Source of the DNA: Gammaproteobacteria bacterium
GTDB lineage: Bacteria > Pseudomonadota > Gammaproteobacteria > HK1
Assembly: GCA_022822245.1 (NCBI GenBank)
Contig: JAJECB010000176.1
Coordinates: forward strand, 1 to 7,540
Length of the DNA: 7,540 nucleotides
Direction of reading: 5' to 3'
Shown here: positions 7,462 to 7,540 of the stretch, in pieces
How the letters are laid out: each line of letters opens with the position of its first letter
Numbering within the stretch: position 1 is the stretch's first letter
Made by a program: the position numbers and the translations under genes
Notes under the pieces: generated by a model
What the model was told of the DNA's origin: nothing
What the model saw: only the letters and a program-made list of their open reading frames with translations
Databases searched by the model: none

Positions 7462-7527
7462 CCTTCAGCGTCTTTCGGTCCGTGCGCCTTGTCACAGCGG
7501 CATCTCCACGCCCACGCGACGAAAACT

Positions 7528-7540
7528 GGGGAGATTTACG
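7528..7540 (+). promoter_or_regulatory. Probable ribosome binding site of a divergent gene beginning beyond the window
   Basis: GGGGAG at 7528-7533 followed by ATTTACG to the window end places a start codon at about 7541. The stretch 7421-7540 has no credible gene on either strand. The neighbour expected from gammaproteobacterial gene order is orn (oligoribonuclease), but nothing of it is visible. Confidence 0.4.

Larger units (their letters stand above)
7419..7465. repeat. Competing 8-bp inverted repeat in the rsgA leader
   Basis: AAGGCGTA (7419-7426) is the exact reverse complement of TACGCCTT (7458-7465). In the rsgA leader RNA this helix would use the same segment as the left arm of the 15-bp repeat, so the two pairings exclude each other. 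Confidence 0.5.
7410..7499. repeat. 15-bp perfect inverted repeat flanking 60 bases, covering the rsgA start
   Basis: Left arm 7410-7424 (CGCTGTGACAAGGCG) and right arm 7485-7499 (CGCCTTGTCACAGCG) are exact reverse complements. The left arm contains the rsgA TTG start and its next codons. Outside the arms, with a one-base gap, similarity continues weakly (about 10 of 14 between 7408-7395 read on the minus strand and 7500-7513), so the palindrome may have been longer. An mRNA for rsgA that starts upstream of 7499 could fold so that the start codon is in a helix. Alternatives are two inverted operators about 75 bases apart, or a small palindromic element; no target duplication is seen. Confidence 0.8.

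Noticed and set aside
7410..7499. CRP/FNR-type site from TGTGA and TCACA halves
   Set aside because: The halves are about 70 bases apart instead of six, and no correctly spaced pair occurs.

Overview
The window is very GC-rich, densely coded bacterial DNA. It most likely comes from a high-GC gammaproteobacterium, perhaps of the Chromatiales/Ectothiorhodospiraceae kind. This is inference. It rests on the dnaX-ybaB-recR gene order, on a DnaX protein whose key residues fall at the same numbers as in E. coli and which keeps a tau-type alpha-binding C-terminus, and on rsgA lying leftward with an apparent divergent gene beside it, the place orn occupies in E. coli and Pseudomonas. No RNA gene, CRISPR array, insertion sequence or prophage gene was seen.

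Layout. Positions 1-6478 are a head-to-tail block of six plus-strand genes whose junctions are overlaps or gaps of at most 11 bases. The first three look catabolic: the C-terminal two thirds of a HyuA subunit (1-1371, cut by the window edge), a complete HyuB subunit (1374-3242) and a small protein of the sarcosine oxidase gamma (SoxG) family (3242-3757). The next three are replication and repair genes: dnaX (3754-5541), ybaB/ebfC (5553-5876) and recR (5876-6478). A 36-base gap with a perfect GC hairpin separates recR from the convergent minus-strand gene rsgA (6515-7420, TTG start). The last 120 bases are noncoding. They hold nested inverted repeats around the rsgA start, and a Shine-Dalgarno-like GGGGAG that suggests a rightward gene starting just outside the window.

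How the genes may work together. HyuA and HyuB form the two-subunit ATP-dependent hydantoinase/oxoprolinase/carboxylase type of enzyme. If the substrate is N-methylhydantoin, the downstream product after decarbamoylation would be sarcosine, which would make sense of the adjacent SoxG-like gene. The other sarcosine oxidase subunits are not in view, so this stays a hypothesis. dnaX follows soxG with an ATGA overlap and no visible Shine-Dalgarno, so an essential replication gene appears translationally coupled to a catabolic operon. DnaX, YbaB and RecR are the usual clamp-loader, nucleoid-associated and recombination-mediator set.

The most unusual structure is at 7410-7499. Two perfect 15-base inverted repeats flank 60 bases, and the left arm contains the rsgA start codon. 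A second, shorter repeat could pair with the same segment. This may be a start-codon-masking switch in the rsgA leader, a paired operator between divergent genes, or a small palindromic repeat element.
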